DNA of 64,000 bases from an uncultured bacterium. Lineage in GTDB: Bacteria > Bacteroidota > Bacteroidia > Bacteroidales > Bacteroidaceae. Positions within the stretch are counted from its first letter, which is position 1, and every line of letters begins with the position of its first letter. The translations under genes and the position numbers were made by a program. The notes under the pieces are model-generated. The model did not search any database and had not been told where the DNA came from. It worked only from the letters and a program-made list of their open reading frames with translations. The stretch lies in contig CAJMQU010000002.1 in NCBI GenBank assembly GCA_905215555.1, positions 62,001 through 126,000 on the forward strand, written 5' to 3'. Positions 1 through 9,571 of the stretch are shown piece after piece.

Positions 1-71
1 TCCTAACGGGAAAGATACGCGGATTTATGAGTTTGCTGTTTACGAATAAACTCATTTAATAGTAATCTAAC

Positions 72-122
72 TAACGTGAGTTCGATGAATTAAACGAAGT
101 GATTTTCATCGAACTCACGTTA
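72..122. repeat. Perfect 18-bp inverted repeat (long hairpin)
   Basis: Positions 72-89 and 105-122 are perfect reverse complements (arm starts TAACGTGAGTTCG) around a 15-nt loop. It lies 25 bp beyond the stop of the symporter gene, so it could end transcription of that operon. No run of T follows either arm, which argues against a classic intrinsic terminator. It may be an interspersed palindromic element or an mRNA 3'-end stabiliser. Confidence 0.6.
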
Positions 123-147
123 TTAAGGAAGAAGTACTAAAAGGCTT

Positions 148-1812
148 CTAAAGCGGACGGCGTAATGATAAAATAAGCAAATATATTCCTATCAATGTCA
201 CAACTAATCCGACAGCGACAGGTACGACAATGTTTTCTTTCGCGATGAAACCGAGAACTGTGATAAGCACACCGGACAGCCCGAGACCAATGCCCAACAC
301 TTTCTGTGTAAATCTGTTAGTCTGTCTAGATTCTTCAGTATCGCCTGCGTCTTCCTGACGCATTCTTGCATTCCGTCCTGAAATATAGGCTATATATTCC
401 GGAGCGATGAATTCTTTTGCTTTCAGTACCATCTCAATCCCGGCAAGCAGTATCACAGGAACGGCGGTACCGACTATCATTTCCCATGCCCTATCAAGAG
501 CCAATCCTAAATGCGGAGTCACAAACTTGAATATCAAGTTGATGGTAAGGCTTATAAATGTCACTGAAAGTATCGTGCGCGCAGTTTGCCGCTTTGAGAA
601 CAAAGACCATATAACAGGAAGATAAATCGGAACTCCCGTCAATGCCGCCACACTGATTACAACGTTTACAATACCTCCCATAGAACGTATCAGAAGCGCT
701 ATAATAATAGCTGTTATTCCGAACCCCCATGTGGAAATCCTTGCCACATTCATTAATGTCTTTTCAGAAGTATCAGGGCGCATTCTTTTGAATATGTCGT
801 TGGTAACCACACCTGCCGATATGTTCAGAGTGGCATTGAGAGAACTTGCCGTTGCGAAAATCATTCCCCCGAGCATTAGACCAAGCAATCCGTCAGGCAT
901 AGCCTCCTTGCACATAAGAAGATAGGCTCCTTCGTTTTCAAGGCCTGGTAATGATGGATTATAGATTCGGTAAATCATGGGTATCAACATCCACAGAATC
1001 GGACTGATTGTGTAGAGCGCACCGAAAAGCCAACCTGTTTTTCTTGAATCCCTTTCCGTCTTTACAGAAGTATATCTCTGAACATATGCCCAGTTACCTC
1101 CGAGGAAAAACATATTATAGACAGCAAAGGCTATTACGAACCCGGGAGTATACTCTCCTTCAAAGAGTCCGAAAAATCTGTCCGGCGCCTTTTCGAAAAA
1201 TGTACCGACTCCACCAATCTTGTCGAAAGCAAGCGGAACAGCTATCACTACTGCCGCAAAAAGAATTACGAACTGAAGGACATCAGTCACAACCACTCCT
1301 CTCAAACCTCCGAGAGCAACATAAACCATGCTGAATGCTCCTAAAACGAGGATAGCTGTGGTTAGAGGAATACCCGTAGTAACTTCGACTATTTTAGCTA
1401 CGGGATAAAGAAACGAACCCATAGTGAAAATCGACACGGCCAAAAAAATATAAGTATATGTCTTTTGTGTCTTGACGCCAAGACGGTTCGTAATGTATTC
1501 GGCAGCCGTGAGACTGTGGGTACGATGCCATCGGGGAGCAATCCATGTGCTTACGGCATATCCGGCAATAGCCATTGTAAGCTGGATAACGATTGATACC
1601 ATTCCATACGAATAAGCTATTGACCCCCACACGACGAAAGTACCTGCCGAGAAAAATCCCATGAACAATGAAAGTCCACTCATTCCCCATGGTACGTTGC
1701 CGCCACCTGAGAAAAAACTTTTCATATCCTTTCCTGTCTTAGAAAAAGACACTCCTGTAATCAACACTCCTATTGAAAATAGGATGATGGTTATGTAATC
1801 AAGTATATTCAT
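148..1812 (-). CDS. Sodium/solute symporter (SSS family)
   Basis: This 554-aa polytopic inner-membrane protein has the length and hydrophobic pattern of the sodium:solute symporter family, with about 13-14 membrane segments. An SSS-like region with a GGNVPWGMSGLSLF motif lies near residue 40, and the C-terminal helices follow a charged loop near residues 470-500. Family members couple Na+ entry to uptake of sugars, sialic acid or sugar acids. It is the last gene of the second PUL 1 operon, 41 bp after the FAD oxidoreductase gene. I infer that it imports the mono- or disaccharide released by the periplasmic enzymes so that the cytosolic oxidoreductase can use it. The substrate cannot be read from the sequence. 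Confidence 0.88.
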   Translation of the reverse strand: MNILDYITIILFSIGVLITGVSFSKTGKDMKSFFSGGGNVPWGMSGLSLFMGFFSAGTFVVWGSIAYSYGMVSIVIQLTMAIAGYAVSTWIAPRWHRTHSLTAAEYITNRLGVKTQKTYTYIFLAVSIFTMGSFLYPVAKIVEVTTGIPLTTAILVLGAFSMVYVALGGLRGVVVTDVLQFVILFAAVVIAVPLAFDKIGGVGTFFEKAPDRFFGLFEGEYTPGFVIAFAVYNMFFLGGNWAYVQRYTSVKTERDSRKTGWLFGALYTISPILWMLIPMIYRIYNPSLPGLENEGAYLLMCKEAMPDGLLGLMLGGMIFATASSLNATLNISAGVVTNDIFKRMRPDTSEKTLMNVARISTWGFGITAIIIALLIRSMGGIVNVVISVAALTGVPIYLPVIWSLFSKRQTARTILSVTFISLTINLIFKFVTPHLGLALDRAWEMIVGTAVPVILLAGIEMVLKAKEFIAPEYIAYISGRNARMRQEDAGDTEESRQTNRFTQKVLGIGLGLSGVLITVLGFIAKENIVVPVAVGLVVTLIGIYLLILSLRRPL

Positions 1813-1853
1813 TTCAGTTTGTTATTATCAATATTTATACTGGTTCCGTTACC

Positions 1854-4142
1854 TTAACATATATATATTCCCATAAGTCCTGGACATACATTGTTGTAAG
1901 GACGAACAAAGTTGACATAAATGGTATCGGTCATCACTGGCTTATCTAGTTCGAGCATATTGACCGTCTGATGATTGTCAGTAATATGACAAAGTTCCTT
2001 GCCCTCTGAATCACGGACTATGTACTCTCTGTAGCAAGTCGGAACACAGGCATCGAAATGTCCCATCTGGACGGTCTCCATTGCCTGATCTGTATCGGTA
2101 TCGAAATACAGGATAATTGATTTAATTTGTTTCCTCTCATTCCACTTGAGACATACTTCAGGTCTTGCATCATCGAAAGCTGCTACCCAGGCATTAGTAC
2201 CTATATATGGGCGATAATAAGAACTCCTTAAATTTTTCGAGCCGAAAGGTGTAAGGGCTGGGACAAATGACATTGCTATATTCTTGTTTTCCGGACGGCG
2301 TTTCGGACACCAAAATTCAAATTCCTCCACACCTATTCCTTCAGGCGGAATCTGCTTCCCAAAATTCGACACTGCAGGGTTGATGTAATTATACACAGTA
2401 GTCAATCCTGTAACCAGCCGCCCGCTCATCGGCACTGAAATTTCAGAATTTTTCATCAGACAGATAAAAGCGTAACGCGGAGCCGTGTATGAGTAGGAAA
2501 AATCTGCAATAATCTCATTTTCACCTTTTTTTAAATCGAATTCTATAACTGCATCAACAGTGTCAGGAGTGTAGTTCTCACTCTTGGATGAACTTCTCAA
2601 CTCCATTACAAGTCTTGTTGCGTTATTAGCCTTTATATTCATCCTGATCACCGGTACTTTACCATTTACCGGTATGAGTTGAGCAACAGGATAGTCTAAT
2701 CCGAACCAGGTGCCATCGGTCGGCAAATCGTCAAGTTCAAGCACAGATGACACTGATATTTCCGCAGAGTAGACAAGATTGTCCTCAATCGCAACAGCAA
2801 TACCCGGTATAAAATTCCCATTTTTAACAAGGAGGGATTGCAACAGACCTATCTTGTCCTTATCAACGAGGTCTATCGGCTTATATCCTTTTGAAAGGCA
2901 AATCGATGCGGCACGTCCAATGACTTCTCCACCGAGAGCCGCCGTACACATGACACGGGTAGTACCGTTTGCTACATGGCTTGAGGAAATGATACGCCCG
3001 CCCACGAAAAGATTGTCAAGATCCGGAGTTACATAGCAACGGTAAGGAATCTGATAGACACCTTTGCTGTGCCACTGATGACAGCCATTTCCTTCAGCAT
3101 ACACACCATCTGCAGGATGAAGATCGATTGCCCATCCACCATATGCTACTGCATCATAGTGGGTTGACTGATTGATAACATCCTGCTGCGTCAGAGTATA
3201 AAGACCGTTGAACCTGCGGCTTTCGCGTTTACCCGGAAAAAGTCCCACCCATTCAAGTGTCAAAGTCTTTGCTTGAGGAAATTTCCCTGAATTCTTTATA
3301 TAATCCCAGACGCCATAGACAACTTTCCATAATTCGTATTTGATTTCTTCTGTATCCAAAATAGTATTGAGGCGTCCGCCGTACTCAAGCCACCAATATT
3401 TACACCCCAATTGATTGACATTGAAATAATTGGGATTCTGTAACTTTGGTATTAATGTTTCGACATTCTTTAACGCAAAATTTGGAGCGATATATTCCAC
3501 TGGCTTGCCAATGTCCTTAGTATAGAACAATATGCTGTGTCCGAGCAATTCTCCATACTCTTGCTTGTCCGGTGCAAATTCTTCACCGTACACGGCTCTG
3601 CCTTCCGCCCCCATTCTGAATGATGCCCCGGCAAGATAACCTAGCGTACCATCTCCGGTACAGTCTGCAAACATCTGCCCTGAAATAGAATATTCAGTTC
3701 CGTTCTGCGAGTTTATAGCTGTGACAGAAGATATGTTCCGATCATTGCCTTTATCAACCTTATACAAGGTTGTGTTAAGAAGCAAGGTGATATTTTTCTC
3801 TGCCAACACCTTATCCATCAGCACGATGTCAAAAAGCACAGGATTCCCCTCCTTATTGCGGTAGACATTTTCCACAAGGATTTCATCGATGATTCCTCCT
3901 TCACGCGACCACCGGTTGTTGTTACCCATGTGTGAAGTGGCACCTAATGCCCAAAGACGAACTTCGCTGGAAGCATTGCCTCCAAGTACAGGACGATCCT
4001 GTATAAGGACAGCCCGGAGTCCTTCACGGGCGGCAGCAATTGCGCTGCATACACCCGTAAGTCCACCTCCAGCTACGACATAGTCCGCATTCAATACGAC
4101 TTTTGTAAAAGCTCTGTTTTTCTCTATATTCTTTGTTATCAT
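1854..4142 (-). CDS. FAD-dependent oxidoreductase (FAD_oxidored type), cytosolic
   Basis: This 762-aa protein has an N-terminal dinucleotide-binding fold: a VVAGGGLTG glycine motif at about residues 22-30, followed by an acidic or polar strand end and GGNASSEVR. This pattern matches the FAD-dependent oxidoreductases often found in Bacteroidota glycan loci. A second FAD-contact region reads FADCTGDGTLGYLAGA (about residues 158-173). The last ~250 residues look like beta-sandwich material. No signal peptide is visible, so the protein is probably cytosolic, unlike most enzymes of the locus. Its position between the beta-helix protein and the symporter suggests oxidation of an imported sugar or its aglycone. 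The substrate is unknown and experimental data on the family are sparse. Confidence 0.82.
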   Translation of the reverse strand: MITKNIEKNRAFTKVVLNADYVVAGGGLTGVCSAIAAAREGLRAVLIQDRPVLGGNASSEVRLWALGATSHMGNNNRWSREGGIIDEILVENVYRNKEGNPVLFDIVLMDKVLAEKNITLLLNTTLYKVDKGNDRNISSVTAINSQNGTEYSISGQMFADCTGDGTLGYLAGASFRMGAEGRAVYGEEFAPDKQEYGELLGHSILFYTKDIGKPVEYIAPNFALKNVETLIPKLQNPNYFNVNQLGCKYWWLEYGGRLNTILDTEEIKYELWKVVYGVWDYIKNSGKFPQAKTLTLEWVGLFPGKRESRRFNGLYTLTQQDVINQSTHYDAVAYGGWAIDLHPADGVYAEGNGCHQWHSKGVYQIPYRCYVTPDLDNLFVGGRIISSSHVANGTTRVMCTAALGGEVIGRAASICLSKGYKPIDLVDKDKIGLLQSLLVKNGNFIPGIAVAIEDNLVYSAEISVSSVLELDDLPTDGTWFGLDYPVAQLIPVNGKVPVIRMNIKANNATRLVMELRSSSKSENYTPDTVDAVIEFDLKKGENEIIADFSYSYTAPRYAFICLMKNSEISVPMSGRLVTGLTTVYNYINPAVSNFGKQIPPEGIGVEEFEFWCPKRRPENKNIAMSFVPALTPFGSKNLRSSYYRPYIGTNAWVAAFDDARPEVCLKWNERKQIKSIILYFDTDTDQAMETVQMGHFDACVPTCYREYIVRDSEGKELCHITDNHQTVNMLELDKPVMTDTIYVNFVRPYNNVCPGLMGIYIC

Positions 4143-4219
4143 AATCTATGTTTTCGTATTATCGGACCCCGATTAGAAACTTTGTTATCCTCAAACGTGT
4201 CTGCATCGGAAAAATATCC

Positions 4220-6550
4220 TCAAGGATTGTCATCGATGACAAGGTAACTATCTTTGGCTACATTGGTTTCCAACCTTTTATCTACCTCATTGTATTTGTT
4301 GTTATGAATCAGAACACCAGACGTGTTAGTGGCGTTTCCACCCAACAATACGGCATTCTTGGCAATATCAAACGAGTTGTCTTCGATTATAACATCCGTT
4401 ACCGCATCCGGATTGGCCCCCGGGGAAGTACGGATATAGCTATATTCACTAAGTACATTCCTCCTGATAACAGTGCCTATGCTCATGCCAGTTCCTCCAC
4501 TGCCGATAAGATTTATGCTCTGGTGACCGGAATGCCCTCTGTCATCAATACCGAACCAATGACTATAATTACCCTCTTTAAGACGGCAATTGACGATATC
4601 GATATACCATTCAGGCTGTTTTCCCCGATACAGTAGCGAACCTCTGCCTACAATTCCGTTACACCGTGTCATCGTCATGCCGGAAATCACACAATTCTGT
4701 ACAGAACCATACAACTGATAAGCTCCTACGTCGACTGCCTCGTTATTGATGAAATACAAATGATGCCTTACGGTGGTAATACTTATTTCAGATGTGGCAT
4801 CCGGTTGCACAAGAAACGGCTGATCCAACTCAATTTTTGTCAGAGTATGGCTGCGGATACGTCTGAACTGTCCTGCTCCCGTCCCGTTGATAATATAGAC
4901 TCCTCCACCGTTCCAGTGGTTTTCAGTCCATTGGTTTGTTTCCGCATCTTCCGGGATAGTAATTATATTACCTTCGACAGATTTTATCGGTCCGTAATAT
5001 CCGCCGCTGCCGCCATCAAGGGTCATACACTCGCGGTCATTGGTATAATCGAACGGAATATAATTACGCGCTTCATAAAGGTTCCTGCTTTCATCGATAC
5101 TTGAGGCATACCCGAAACCATCTCCCTGCTTGTAACAATCCTCGAATATCAGCCCCTTTGGATGTACCAGCATATATGGCTGATTAGTACCTGTGGTATG
5201 TCTCTCGAAACGACAATTTTGGATAAATCCTCCCGCTGCGTAGAAAGTGTACATGCCGGCTGAATTGAAGACGCAATTCCTTATTTTAAGATTCTTACCA
5301 CGAAGAATGATACCTGTTTTGCTCCATCTGCTATGAAATTCCGCTTCGACTTGATCCCTATTCGACTTCACTTGATATATCATACCACTGAGCTGTCCTG
5401 TCTGGCGTACAATTAGGTTTTCGAGCAATACCGTTCCTTGTTCTTCCACGGGTCCCGTAGACATGATGACACCCCATGCACGTGAAGACCACATTACTAA
5501 ATTTCTCAAGCCGAAGTGGTGAGTTCCGCTAATAAGGCTGTTAGGCAATTCATACAAATCCCAATTGAGAGGATTCCAGAAAATATGAGTCAATTCTTTT
5601 GATTCTCCCTCGATCAATGTATTTGGAGAAAGAATAAGCTCACCGGTAAGCATATATCTGCCTCTCGGCACATATACCTTGCCTCCACCGTTCTGTTCGG
5701 CAGCATGAAGGGCTGCGCGGAAAGCTGCGGTTTCATTATGGACGCCATCACCTACAGCACCGTAGTCCATCACATTGAATACTTTTGTACCCCACCAATT
5801 AGGAGATTTGGGCACGACATCTATCCGCAAAGGTTCGCTCCATGCGGTCTTTCCCCCCATTCCATTATGGTAATATAAATGATATGTACCTAATGGCGTG
5901 TTGTTCGGAATATCAACACTAACGGAAAAGTCGTCAAAAAAATCCGTAACCTTGCATCTTACATTTTTTCCGGCTTTTAGCGGAACAAGTACAGCATGCG
6001 CCTTGTCCTTATCCCGTAAAAGATTCTTTCCCTGAACCCTGAGATAATCTCCGGCAACCGCACATTCACCATCCTCACTCAAAGCCCAACGGACAATCGG
6101 AACGTTCAGATAAAAATAAGCCTTTTCATTATTGACATCTGTCATTTCCACACTGAAAACCCCGTTCTTCAAATCCTCGGGTACAATAAACTTAAGAGAC
6201 TGCTCCTTTTGCTGCAGCAAATCCACCGTTTTAGCCTTATAGGATGCCAACGGCCCGGTACGAAGGTCGGTACCATTTGTATCGGGCAGCCTGTCCTCTA
6301 CAGGGAGCGGGACATACGCAGGCTCGGCATTGCCGACATTTCCATTGTCGAGGGTAAAAACTTTTATTGACTTTATCTTGTCAAGATATTCACCCCTGAT
6401 AAGTACCGCATCATTAGGTCTTGTCTCTGCAGTTGTTACCTGAAACAACTTAGGTTCGAATTTACCATCTTGCCTATCGGCAGAATAACCGTTGCCGGAA
6501 CAAACCCATAAAAAGGTCAATCCGGATAATAATATTTTATTCAATTCCAT
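4220..6550 (-). CDS. Secreted pectate-lyase-like right-handed beta-helix protein with N-terminal Ig-like domains
   Basis: This 776-aa protein has a signal peptide of about 24 residues (hydrophobic ILLSGLTFLWVCSG). Two Ig/IPT-like modules follow at about residues 30-155 and 155-245. From about residue 255 comes a Pectate_lyase_3-type repeat start (VMDYGAVGDGVHNETAAF, then GGGKVYVPRGRY), the hallmark opening of right-handed beta-helix glycosidases and lyases such as GH28, GH55 and PL-like proteins. The helix runs to the C-terminus with short LIHNNKYN-like coils. No catalytic set can be assigned by eye, so hydrolase or lyase activity is an inference. Its start codon overlaps the upstream stop (TAATG), indicating translational coupling. 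Confidence 0.8.
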   Translation of the reverse strand: MELNKILLSGLTFLWVCSGNGYSADRQDGKFEPKLFQVTTAETRPNDAVLIRGEYLDKIKSIKVFTLDNGNVGNAEPAYVPLPVEDRLPDTNGTDLRTGPLASYKAKTVDLLQQKEQSLKFIVPEDLKNGVFSVEMTDVNNEKAYFYLNVPIVRWALSEDGECAVAGDYLRVQGKNLLRDKDKAHAVLVPLKAGKNVRCKVTDFFDDFSVSVDIPNNTPLGTYHLYYHNGMGGKTAWSEPLRIDVVPKSPNWWGTKVFNVMDYGAVGDGVHNETAAFRAALHAAEQNGGGKVYVPRGRYMLTGELILSPNTLIEGESKELTHIFWNPLNWDLYELPNSLISGTHHFGLRNLVMWSSRAWGVIMSTGPVEEQGTVLLENLIVRQTGQLSGMIYQVKSNRDQVEAEFHSRWSKTGIILRGKNLKIRNCVFNSAGMYTFYAAGGFIQNCRFERHTTGTNQPYMLVHPKGLIFEDCYKQGDGFGYASSIDESRNLYEARNYIPFDYTNDRECMTLDGGSGGYYGPIKSVEGNIITIPEDAETNQWTENHWNGGGVYIINGTGAGQFRRIRSHTLTKIELDQPFLVQPDATSEISITTVRHHLYFINNEAVDVGAYQLYGSVQNCVISGMTMTRCNGIVGRGSLLYRGKQPEWYIDIVNCRLKEGNYSHWFGIDDRGHSGHQSINLIGSGGTGMSIGTVIRRNVLSEYSYIRTSPGANPDAVTDVIIEDNSFDIAKNAVLLGGNATNTSGVLIHNNKYNEVDKRLETNVAKDSYLVIDDNP

Positions 6551-7938
6551 TATTTCAAATATTGTTTAATAATATAATCGGGGATTTTCGTGTCGTAATA
6601 ATCCAGCAAATAGTTATCGAGATTTCCGTTGATTTCATCTTTTATCTCGATCACTTCTATGCGGTATATGTTTATATCACAGTCCGTGAATTTCAAGCCT
6701 ATATTCCCATAGGTTATAGGTTCTTTGGTATCTGTTCCTTTTATGATGCTTTCGCCATCCCACAAGACTTCGTAATCCTTATCCATTACACGAATTCTAA
6801 GTTCGTGCATACTTCCGTCATTATACGAATCTACTTTCACCTTTTGGAGTGGCTCTATAGTATTCCCACCCGACTTGTATTTATTCAGAGTGATTTCATT
6901 ACCGTTCTTCAGGCTTACCCCGTAATATTTCAGCATTTTTGAATACATTGCTATATTCTGATAGCGCATCTGCACTGAAAATTCGGAAGTGCTCACAGTC
7001 GGCTCCGGAAAAGAAAGACGGACGGCAATTTCATAGTCAGCCCATTTCTTGTCTCCTAAATAGTATATGCCATCACCGCGTTTTCTCCAATATCTGCTGC
7101 CGTCTTCTGCATAAGGTAATTCTGCAAATTTGATACCGTTCCATACCGGATTCACAACACTTGCAGGCACATTGGATAAACTACCATCTGCAAAATTCTC
7201 TCTCAAAAGAGTATTCGGTGAAATCGGCTCCTTGTCGACAAAATTATCTTCCGCAGGGATAAAATTATCGCTATATTCAATAGTCCAATCCCTGAATGTC
7301 ACCTGCATTTTACGAGAAGAATCCACATCGTAGCCTATTTGATTGTCATTTCCGGAGCAGGCATAAAAACCGGACAAATGCGTTTCTCCAAGATCGACAA
7401 AAACAGCAGGGCCTTTAACCCACTCATCAGTGGCATTTTTATAATGACTCAAAAAAGAATTTCCTTGTCTCGTAAGCCTTATCTCAACAGGAAAACCGAT
7501 ATACCCCACTCGTCTGTAAGAGGTACTGCCTCCTTCCTGCTGTCTAAAAAAAACGAACAAATCTCCGGTAGCAGTTGCTTCAAGATGTACATTCGGTGAG
7601 CTTTGGCTATCAGTGGATCTCATCATAATACCGGCAGAACCTTTCTTTATATCGTCAATTTTCACCGTTATCACAGATTTTGAACAATCGTCATGCAAAA
7701 ACGGCTGTTCCTTATATGCAAAACTGTATTCATCAGATTCAAAGAAGGCATTTTTTGTATTCTCTGTCTTAATTGTCAGAGTGTTGGAATCCACAGTAAC
7801 GGATCCCTTAGCTGCTTTTCCATAACTTGCGAATCGCCATTCATCCTGTCCGGTCTTATCCGCTGCATGCAGAGTTCCGACAAAGATTAAGACTGTGAGC
7901 AAAACAAGCTGTTTCCATGTAATTCTAATCAACGTCAT
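6550..7938 (-). CDS. Secreted double beta-sandwich protein (DUF1080/LamG-like)
   Basis: This 462-aa protein has a signal peptide (LVLLTVLIFVGTLHAAD). Two concanavalin-A-like jelly-roll modules follow. The first, about residues 30-220, ends in a VTFRDWTIEY strand like DUF1349 or laminin-G modules. The second, about residues 245-435, has DYEIAVRLSF and YGNIGLKFTDCDINIYRIEVIEI, typical of the DUF1080 / 3-keto-disaccharide hydrolase fold. No catalytic residues can be named, so it may bind glycan or cleave it. It is the first gene of the second PUL 1 operon, directly downstream of a LacI-type palindrome and a Bacteroidota promoter, and it is translationally coupled to the next gene. Confidence 0.7.
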   Translation of the reverse strand: MTLIRITWKQLVLLTVLIFVGTLHAADKTGQDEWRFASYGKAAKGSVTVDSNTLTIKTENTKNAFFESDEYSFAYKEQPFLHDDCSKSVITVKIDDIKKGSAGIMMRSTDSQSSPNVHLEATATGDLFVFFRQQEGGSTSYRRVGYIGFPVEIRLTRQGNSFLSHYKNATDEWVKGPAVFVDLGETHLSGFYACSGNDNQIGYDVDSSRKMQVTFRDWTIEYSDNFIPAEDNFVDKEPISPNTLLRENFADGSLSNVPASVVNPVWNGIKFAELPYAEDGSRYWRKRGDGIYYLGDKKWADYEIAVRLSFPEPTVSTSEFSVQMRYQNIAMYSKMLKYYGVSLKNGNEITLNKYKSGGNTIEPLQKVKVDSYNDGSMHELRIRVMDKDYEVLWDGESIIKGTDTKEPITYGNIGLKFTDCDINIYRIEVIEIKDEINGNLDNYLLDYYDTKIPDYIIKQYLK

Positions 7939-8000
7939 TTTTTGGTTTAATTATTAATGGTTGGTTATATATTATGTCTTTTGCACTCACTGAGCACGTA

Positions 8001-8032
8001 CAAATATATGCTCATAAGTATCAATACACAAG
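8001..8032 (-). promoter_or_regulatory. Bacteroidota promoter of the second PUL 1 operon
   Basis: On the minus strand a CTTG (-33 region, 8029-8032) is followed after 20 nt by TATATTTG (-7 box, 8001-8008), a full match to TAnnTTTG. Transcription would start near 7993, giving a leader of about 55 nt before the ATG at 7938. Confidence 0.72.
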
Positions 8033-8055
8033 CATTTTATAGTATAAATCATCGC

Positions 8056-8075
8056 AAACGTTCCCGGGAACGTTT
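8056..8075. promoter_or_regulatory. LacI-type operator, perfect 20-bp palindrome (copy 1)
   Basis: AAACGTTCCCGGGAACGTTT is a perfect palindrome, identical base for base to the copy at 26993-27012 beside the lacI gene. It lies 47 nt upstream of the -7 box at 8001-8008. Each half contains AACGTT with a central CG, as in LacI/PurR-family sites. The location upstream of the promoter, not over it, fits an activating or looping role. That role is inferred. Confidence 0.88.
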
Positions 8076-8111
8076 TAATACGTAAAGAACAGAAATATAC
8101 TGGTTTACAAA

Positions 8112-8149
8112 TAAGCGGAATCTAGTCGAGAACGACCAGATTCCGCTTA
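8112..8149 (-). terminator. Terminator-like hairpin ending the SusC operon
   Basis: TAAGCGGAATCT (8112-8123) pairs perfectly with 8138-8149. The hairpin continues after one mismatch with GTCG/CGAC around an AGAA loop. It sits 22 bp beyond the stop of the gene ending at 8171 and separates the first PUL 1 operon from the promoter of the second. The following T-run is weak. Confidence 0.65.
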
Positions 8150-8170
8150 CATGCAACGTGGGACAATTTT

Positions 8171-9559
8171 TTAGTGATTCAATATAAATTTGATAACAGG
8201 AGCTGGCGCGTCAAGACTGTGAGGATGATGATCGCAGCCTTCTTTGACGATTACCTCAATCTCTCCCCGAAGTTTTTTATAACGTGCCGCCAAGATTTCA
8301 AGATTCTCGTCATACGGCACGGTTTTATCACTGTCTCCTGCTACAGCTATAATCGGAATCTTTGCTTTTGCTAAAGGTTTCAGATTGTCGATAGGATTGC
8401 CCTTGAAATTTTTCATATCCTCTTCTTTGATATTCCACTCCTGCAGAAACTCCTGCCATAAGTCAGCCCTTTCACGACCGGGCCAGCTCGTAATATCGCA
8501 TACCGGGGCATCAAGATAGATACACGATACTTTCTCCGGATTTGCTGCTGCCCAATCGACTGCAAAGAGTCCGCCTCTACTGAATCCCTCCAGGACAACT
8601 TTTTCCGAGAAGCCATAATACTTAATCATGGCATTGTAAAACTGGGTTCCGAGTTCCTGAGACCTCGGGCTGCCATAAAGGAATGCCAGGTCATAATGCA
8701 CTACATGGTAGCCCAATGCCAGCATTGCGATATCTACAGCAGGGAAAGCCCCGAAAAAAGCAGATCTCCAAATCCAAGGCTTACCAGGAAGAGGCTTGGA
8801 GGGAGCTACTATATTAGCCTTTCTCCCGTTGAACTCGAAATCATATTTATCATAACCTTTCCATTTGGTCTTGACTCCGGGGAAATCTTGAAGTTGGAAT
8901 TCTTTGGAATTTCCGGTCATCATCCCATACGCACACTTTGCCATCTCCAAAGATGCTACTCTGTCCGGATGTAGTTTATCAGGGAAATGTTCTCGCATTC
9001 CGGAAGTAGCGGCATGCATGTCGACTATTTTAAGACGGTTTTTCTCTGCAACCTCCCTGATGCGAGGGATTACACCGTGAACTATAACACTATCTTTAAT
9101 AGAGCCTTTTTCAATATAGCATGTAGCCGGGAGGCACAAATAAATTTTGGGTTTAGAATCCATACCCGAGAACACGTCAATCATAACCTGCATATCTCCC
9201 TTAAACTCATCCTTATGTTTCCAATTACCACCCTTTGAATCATTGGTGCCGAATTTAATAAATATTATATCTGGCTGAAATTCAAACACCTGTTTATACA
9301 CGCGGGTCTTTATGTAGGGGTTGTCTCCGGAAGAAAGCACAGTAGTGCCACTAACTCCGAAGTTTCTCACGTCATATCCGGAACCGAGCATTTGCCCTAG
9401 CACCGCAGGATAGCTGTCTCTTGCCTGATTGGATAGACCTGCACCAAAAGTGATGCTGTTGCCAATACAGGCAACCTTGATTTTTCCTTTTTCTACTGCA
9501 AGACCGGCAGGGGCAATCATAAACATAAGCCAAACTGCCAATAACAGAGTTCTAATCAT
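8171..9559 (-). CDS. Fused SGNH/GDSL esterase and alpha/beta-hydrolase, secreted
   Basis: This 462-aa protein has a signal peptide (LLLAVWLMFMIAPAGLA) and two different esterase folds in one chain. Residues about 25-230 are an SGNH domain: block I IGNSITFGAG, block III FGTNDSKGG, and a catalytic Asp/His pair in DKLHPDR. Residues about 245-460 are an alpha/beta-hydrolase domain with nucleophile elbow GFSRGG, an Asp region AGDSDKTVP and a His region GCDHHPHS. Both catalytic sets look intact. It is the last gene of the first PUL 1 operon. A two-headed esterase suggests removal of two different ester decorations from one glycan, such as acetyl and hydroxycinnamoyl. The ester type is not visible. 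Confidence 0.85.
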   Translation of the reverse strand: MIRTLLLAVWLMFMIAPAGLAVEKGKIKVACIGNSITFGAGLSNQARDSYPAVLGQMLGSGYDVRNFGVSGTTVLSSGDNPYIKTRVYKQVFEFQPDIIFIKFGTNDSKGGNWKHKDEFKGDMQVMIDVFSGMDSKPKIYLCLPATCYIEKGSIKDSVIVHGVIPRIREVAEKNRLKIVDMHAATSGMREHFPDKLHPDRVASLEMAKCAYGMMTGNSKEFQLQDFPGVKTKWKGYDKYDFEFNGRKANIVAPSKPLPGKPWIWRSAFFGAFPAVDIAMLALGYHVVHYDLAFLYGSPRSQELGTQFYNAMIKYYGFSEKVVLEGFSRGGLFAVDWAAANPEKVSCIYLDAPVCDITSWPGRERADLWQEFLQEWNIKEEDMKNFKGNPIDNLKPLAKAKIPIIAVAGDSDKTVPYDENLEILAARYKKLRGEIEVIVKEGCDHHPHSLDAPAPVIKFILNH

Positions 9560-9571
9560 ATTTATAAATAT

